From Acidobacteriota bacterium (lineage in GTDB: Bacteria > Acidobacteriota > Terriglobia > UBA7540), in the NCBI GenBank assembly GCA_021828225.1, contig JAKASH010000053.1, positions 1-10,339 on the forward strand: a stretch of 10,339 nt of DNA, written 5' to 3'. Below, one piece after another: positions 7,375 to 10,339 of this stretch. The number at the start of each line of letters is the position of its first letter. Within the stretch, counting starts at the first letter, position 1. A program made the position numbers and the translations under genes. Below the pieces are notes generated by a model that was not told the DNA's origin, did not search any database, and saw only the letters and a program-made list of their open reading frames with translations.

Positions 7375-8142
7375 TCAAGGCTTGTTCTTTGGCGCAGCCC
7401 GGCCGGTCTCAGCCTTTTTGTTCACGTGGTGCCTTCCCTTAAAGGCCGGCAGAACATTTCGCATGTTCTTAGTTGAGCCAGCACCTCGCCAGTCCTTATA
7501 ACCCAGCTGGTTCTGGCATCCGGCCAAGTTCATTTCCATCGTCAGGAAGATCCGATCGTGGTTTCGCAAAAGGAATGAGAGATAGGGTTTGAGAGCCTGC
7601 TGCATCGTCAGCATGTCGTTCCAGGACTGGTTGAATTCCCCTTCAAGGCTTGGATTGTTGTAGCGCGAGATGGTTACAGTGAGCCTTTCAAGGAGTGGCA
7701 GAACCTGGCTGATGCCGGCATACGTCTCAAATCCCAGATATTCGCTGTCCACTCTGCCGTCAAATTGCTCACGGCTTTTCTCCAGGGACTGAAGATTACT
7801 GCGCAGTGCGTCGAGATTGCTATTGAAACCGGCGACCACGGCAGCAGGCATCTTGAGTTTTTCCGGGTGGACTTGCGTTAACAGATCCTTGACGCGTGCT
7901 TCCGCCTGCCACAGTTTTGTCAGCAACGCACGCGTCTGGGCAGGTTCCATGAATCCCGGCTGGTTCGCCATGGAGCGTGGTGGCGCTTGCAGATAATGAG
8001 GAACCTTAATTGTTTCTGTCTGAATTTGTTGCGAGGACGCGGCCCCGGAGGCAGGCTTCTCCGTCTGTTGGCTAGCGGTCTGAGCTGCCAGCTTGCACGG
8101 TGTCAGGAGGCCGAAAGCAATGAACAAAGCAAAGATTCGCAT
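7375..8142 (-). CDS. Exported protein of unknown function
   Basis: A 255-residue protein I do not recognise. The start is ATG 8142, set by AGGAG five bases upstream and by a signal peptide beginning there (positive MR, hydrophobic 3-14, probable signal peptidase I cleavage after the LAA at 18-20). The frame extends 42 codons upstream to another ATG at 8268, but that extension would bury the signal peptide. Cys16 in LLTPC is a poor lipobox, so a soluble secreted or periplasmic protein is more likely than a lipoprotein. After a polar, Gln/Ser/Thr-rich stretch (21-60), residues 66-200 are mostly helical with heptad-like leucines, consistent with a helical bundle or coiled coil. The C-terminal ~35 residues are strongly basic (Lys/Arg/His rich). 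No catalytic motif is seen. It is divergent from the VOC gene and upstream of the 2H phosphoesterase gene. Confidence 0.75.
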   Translation of the reverse strand: MRIFALFIAFGLLTPCKLAAQTASQQTEKPASGAASSQQIQTETIKVPHYLQAPPRSMANQPGFMEPAQTRALLTKLWQAEARVKDLLTQVHPEKLKMPAAVVAGFNSNLDALRSNLQSLEKSREQFDGRVDSEYLGFETYAGISQVLPLLERLTVTISRYNNPSLEGEFNQSWNDMLTMQQALKPYLSFLLRNHDRIFLTMEMNLAGCQNQLGYKDWRGAGSTKNMRNVLPAFKGRHHVNKKAETGRAAPKNKP

Positions 8143-8147
8143 TGCAA

Positions 8148-8152
8148 CTCCT
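8148..8152 (-). promoter_or_regulatory. Ribosome binding site of the exported-protein gene
   Basis: AGGAG on the minus strand, five bases before the ATG at 8142. It selects that start rather than the upstream ATG at 8268. Confidence 0.75.
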
Positions 8153-8233
8153 GGATGCGGACTAATTAATCCCCAAACAACCAGCATGGCAGGAGGCGGC
8201 AGGATTCGTCCAGATGTTTTTGCGAAAAGGTAG

Positions 8234-8262
8234 TTGACCCCTCCGCAAGACGGCGAGATAAT
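8234..8262 (+). promoter_or_regulatory. Strong sigma-70-like promoter of the VOC gene
   Basis: TTGACC (8234-8239) and GATAAT (8257-8262) each match the consensus at five of six positions and are separated by the ideal 17 bases. The expected transcription start, six to eight bases after the -10 box, falls at about 8269-8271, essentially on the ATG at 8271. No ribosome binding site lies before that ATG, so the mRNA is probably leaderless. Confidence 0.7.
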
Positions 8263-8270
8263 CCTCACTC

Positions 8271-9215
8271 ATGAAGGCAACCCTGTTTCTCACAGGAATT
8301 GCTGCTGCATTATGCCTGGCTGCCTACTCATTTCTTTTGAGGGGGACCAACCCGTCGCAATCTGTTGTCAGCCGTCCGCCAATCCTCGGCATTGCCAGCG
8401 TTGCGCTCAGGGTCAACGACGCTGCCAAGGCCCGTAATTTTTTTGGACACGTCCTGGGCTTTGACGAGTTGCCCTTGGAAGAGACAGCAAAGGGTCGGAT
8501 GCATTATGCCTATTTCAAGGTAAACGACAACCAGTATATTGAGGTGTCCCCCACCCTTTCATCTCCGACCGAGGATCGCCTGATCCACATTGCCTTTCGA
8601 ACCACTGATGCCCGCCGCTTGCGACTTTACCTGGCCAGCCATGGCGTGGCTGTACCGGGAACGATCCAGAAGGATTCCGAAGGCGATTTGAGCTTCAACG
8701 TGACCGACCCTGCCGGCCACACTGTAGAGTTCATTCAGTATCTTCCCGGCTCCTTTGAAAGCCGCAATGCCGGAAAATTTCTTTCTGCGAGCAGTGTTTC
8801 CCACGAGATCATTCATGCGGGGGAGACGGTGCCGGATCGCGCCGCCGAGAACCACCTTTTTGGCAGCATTCTGGGGTTCCGCGAAATGTGGTACGGCGGC
8901 ATGACGGATACCCGTACGGACTGGGTGGACATGGTCGTGCCCAACGGGCAAAATTGGCTGGAGTACATGCTGCATGTAAACAATCCTTCACCGCGGCAAC
9001 TGGGCGTGATGGACCACTTCTCGCTCGGCGTAAAAAGCGTTCAGCAGGTCTATGCCACCGTTCAAGCTCGCGGATATCAATCCGCAAAGCCTCAAATTGG
9101 CCGCGATGGGAAGTGGCAGCTGAATCTCTACGACCCAGACCTTACGCGTGTCGAGGTCATGGCATTCAAGCCCGTACGGAAAGCTTGCTGCTCACCCATG
9201 ATAACGTTTCGCTGA
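8271..9215 (+). CDS. Secreted tandem VOC (glyoxalase/dioxygenase-fold) protein
   Basis: A 314-residue protein with an N-terminal hydrophobic segment (4-23) that acts as a signal peptide or membrane anchor, followed by two VOC modules of the glyoxalase/bleomycin-resistance/extradiol dioxygenase superfamily (about 39-160 and 175-302). The second module keeps a complete candidate metal set: His178, Glu231, His249, Glu295. The first has Glu91, His106 and Glu153, but a Ser (about 43) where the first ligand is usually His, so its metal site may be altered. LGF after the first helix in each module (62-64, 201-203) is the usual VOC signature. The C-terminus carries a Cys pair at 306-307 in a CCSP tail. 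Family enzymes act on glutathione adducts, catechols or toxins, but an exported tandem VOC has no assigned substrate here. The promoter is unusually close to the ATG (see the promoter entry). Confidence 0.85.
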   Translation: MKATLFLTGIAAALCLAAYSFLLRGTNPSQSVVSRPPILGIASVALRVNDAAKARNFFGHVLGFDELPLEETAKGRMHYAYFKVNDNQYIEVSPTLSSPTEDRLIHIAFRTTDARRLRLYLASHGVAVPGTIQKDSEGDLSFNVTDPAGHTVEFIQYLPGSFESRNAGKFLSASSVSHEIIHAGETVPDRAAENHLFGSILGFREMWYGGMTDTRTDWVDMVVPNGQNWLEYMLHVNNPSPRQLGVMDHFSLGVKSVQQVYATVQARGYQSAKPQIGRDGKWQLNLYDPDLTRVEVMAFKPVRKACCSPMITFR

Positions 9216-9224
9216 AACGAATCA

Positions 9225-9911
9225 GTGTTACGGCTTCTGAAAGTCGTGGTAGCCACGGCACCGGATTTGTGCGTGGGCTACTACGCTGTGCGGGATCTCG
9301 CCGCCCTACGTGATGAGGCCTACTGGTACTATTGCGCAAGTGAGTGGAAGAGATCGAAGCCTACTGTTTATCCCACCTTCCAGGAATGGAGAAAGGCCTC
9401 AGAAAACTGCAGCGACGAGGCGCTAGATACCTTTGAGACAACCGAAGAGCTTCGTGAGCTTCTGAAGCTGAGCAGACGCGTAAGTCCAGGCAGGCTTTCG
9501 AGATGGGTTGAGCGATATGTTGAATGGCAGGTCTTTGCTTACTGGATGAGCCCTGCCCTCGGCATGCCAGGACCATTGCCTAACAAGGTGAGCCGAGAAC
9601 TCGGGCGGCGTTGTCCTGGTTTCCTGGCACACAACATAGTGCTGCGCAGACACGCGAGAGGCGCACACGGCCGGCATTTCAACGCGCTTTTGCGCTGGAT
9701 CAAAGAACGGGAGTTTTCACGGCCCCACAACGAAGGCTGGCTGCCAGTGGTCCTCTATCAGGCCTGCCTTCATCCGCGCTATCAACGTGTCGTAGATTAC
9801 TGGAGCCACTCACAGCGCCTCCGCTCTAAACATCCGCGCTCCCCGTATCCCACCTTCCCACAGTGGAATGCCGCCGCCGATGGCTACACTTTCGAGGTAG
9901 GTGATCCCTGA
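9225..9911 (+). CDS. Unrecognised protein with duplicated RSK/YPTFxxW motif
   Basis: A 228-residue protein I cannot assign. Composition is rich in Trp, Tyr and Arg, with no signal peptide and no membrane helix. A motif occurs near each end: YW, then RSK, then YPTFQEW (residues 33-55), and YW, then RSK, then YPTFPQW (about 191-214). The spacing from RSK to YPTF is three residues in the first copy and five in the second, which suggests an internal duplication or a repeated binding element. The middle part (about 65-180) looks helical and basic. The GTG start at 9225 lacks a ribosome site and lies nine bases after the VOC stop in the same reading frame. The first ~20 residues may not be genuine; a GTG at 9288 is one alternative. 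Its 3' end overlaps the convergent HTH/zinc-finger gene by 28 bases. Nucleic-acid binding is only a guess from its basic, aromatic composition. Confidence 0.65.
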   Translation: MLRLLKVVVATAPDLCVGYYAVRDLAALRDEAYWYYCASEWKRSKPTVYPTFQEWRKASENCSDEALDTFETTEELRELLKLSRRVSPGRLSRWVERYVEWQVFAYWMSPALGMPGPLPNKVSRELGRRCPGFLAHNIVLRRHARGAHGRHFNALLRWIKEREFSRPHNEGWLPVVLYQACLHPRYQRVVDYWSHSQRLRSKHPRSPYPTFPQWNAAADGYTFEVGDP

Positions 9912-10339
9912 TCGCCGTTTGAAATTCCTCCTGTCATCGGCGCCGGCAGGGGAGCCCTGCAACTCCTCACGTGCCGGAAGTACGCATTCCCGACGACGAC
10001 CCGGCCGCAGTGTGGGCACGCCTTCTGCTCCGCCAAGTGTTGACGAGATCCTTTCCAGTCGCCCGGCTGTTTCTTCCTCCCTTCGAGCCACTCAAGGACC
10101 TCCGGCTCGCATCGCCTTACATTCACCTTTTCCGGGTGTGCCACGCAAAAGCGAACCAGCACCTCACGGCGGATCAAGGGCTTCGACCGCCTTTTGCCCT
10201 TGCGCCTCTCGCTGGCAGCACCATTCGGTGCGCTAAACAGACCCTTCCTGAACCACACGCGCACGATACTGTCGCTGACGCCGAGCATCTTCGATATTCG
10301 GTGAAGGCTGAGGTGGTTTGGCTCGCGCACCGCTGCGGA
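9884..10339 (-). CDS. HTH DNA-binding protein with C-terminal CCHC zinc finger, 5' end probably cut by window
   Basis: The frame is open to the right edge. A GTG at 10330 could start a 148-residue protein, but three upstream codons (Ser-Ala-Ala) are also open, so the real start may lie outside the window. Numbering from the GTG: residues 8-30 (LHRISKMLGVSDSIVRVWFRKG) form a helix-turn-helix resembling MerR/excisionase-type or plain HTH_17-like DNA-binding domains. A very basic stretch (42-55) follows, then a second helical part ending in PEVLEWLEG (76-84). The C-terminal Cys105-x2-Cys108-x11-His120-x3-Cys124 is a classic CCHC zinc-finger spacing. The tail after 126 is Gly/Pro/Ser-rich and probably disordered. 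It is likely a sequence-specific DNA-binding protein, a regulator or a mobile-element accessory factor. No recombinase or integrase is visible nearby in this window. Confidence 0.65.
   Translation of the reverse strand, partial: SAAVREPNHLSLHRISKMLGVSDSIVRVWFRKGLFSAPNGAASERRKGKRRSKPLIRREVLVRFCVAHPEKVNVRRCEPEVLEWLEGRKKQPGDWKGSRQHLAEQKACPHCGRVVVGNAYFRHVRSCRAPLPAPMTGGISNGDQGSPTSKV

Noticed and set aside
8143..8268. Upstream ATG extending the exported unknown protein by 42 residues
   Set aside because: The extension buries the signal peptide and covers the divergent promoter region; AGGAG before 8142 supports the shorter form.
8888..9313. Plus-strand 141-codon frame across the end of the VOC gene
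   Set aside because: It is a shadow of the second VOC module, whose metal ligands are conserved in the other frame.
9901..10236. Plus-strand 111-codon frame opposite the HTH/zinc-finger gene
   Set aside because: It is antisense to a protein with a clear HTH and CCHC finger, and its translation is low-complexity and featureless.

Overview
The window looks like an accessory chromosomal stretch of a GC-moderate soil or sediment bacterium, most likely an acidobacterium (Terriglobia-like). This is an inference from recognised protein styles: a BON-domain lipoprotein with a glycine-rich C-terminal domain, a secreted tandem-VOC protein ending in a CCSP-type tail, and a DPM1-like/ArnT-like pair. There is no rRNA, tRNA or phylogenetic marker to confirm it. 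No IS element, CRISPR array, tRNA or phage module was seen.

Left part (1-5231, all minus strand): reading in the direction of transcription, there is a cytosolic DPM1-like GT2 glycosyltransferase, a 221-bp gap holding a hairpin, a polytopic GT39/ArnT-like membrane glycosyltransferase, a glutamine-dependent asparagine-synthase-type amidotransferase (asnB-like), and a transglutaminase-like protein that runs off the left edge. The last three genes are tightly spaced (45 bp and 5 bp), so they look like one transcription unit. The likely logic is that the GT2 charges undecaprenyl phosphate with a sugar, the GT39 moves that sugar onto a lipid or protein outside the membrane, and the AsnB-like enzyme supplies asparagine or amidates a glycan component.

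Middle part (5232-8270): a divergent intergenic region leads to a plus-strand lipoprotein (BON domain, proline-rich linker, glycine-zipper domain). Convergent to it are two minus-strand genes: a 2H phosphoesterase with HxT/HxS motifs, and, upstream of that, an exported protein of unknown function.

Right part (8271-10339): a secreted protein with two VOC domains is read from a strong sigma-70-like promoter whose predicted start site falls almost on the ATG, suggesting a leaderless mRNA. It is followed in the same frame by an unrecognised protein carrying a duplicated RSK/YPTFxxW motif. That protein overlaps tail-to-tail by 28 bp with a minus-strand HTH plus CCHC zinc-finger protein that probably starts beyond the right edge.

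No clearly new multi-gene system is visible. The most unusual items are the YPTF-repeat protein with its convergent HTH/zinc-finger neighbour, the leaderless VOC gene and the BON/glycine-zipper lipoprotein.
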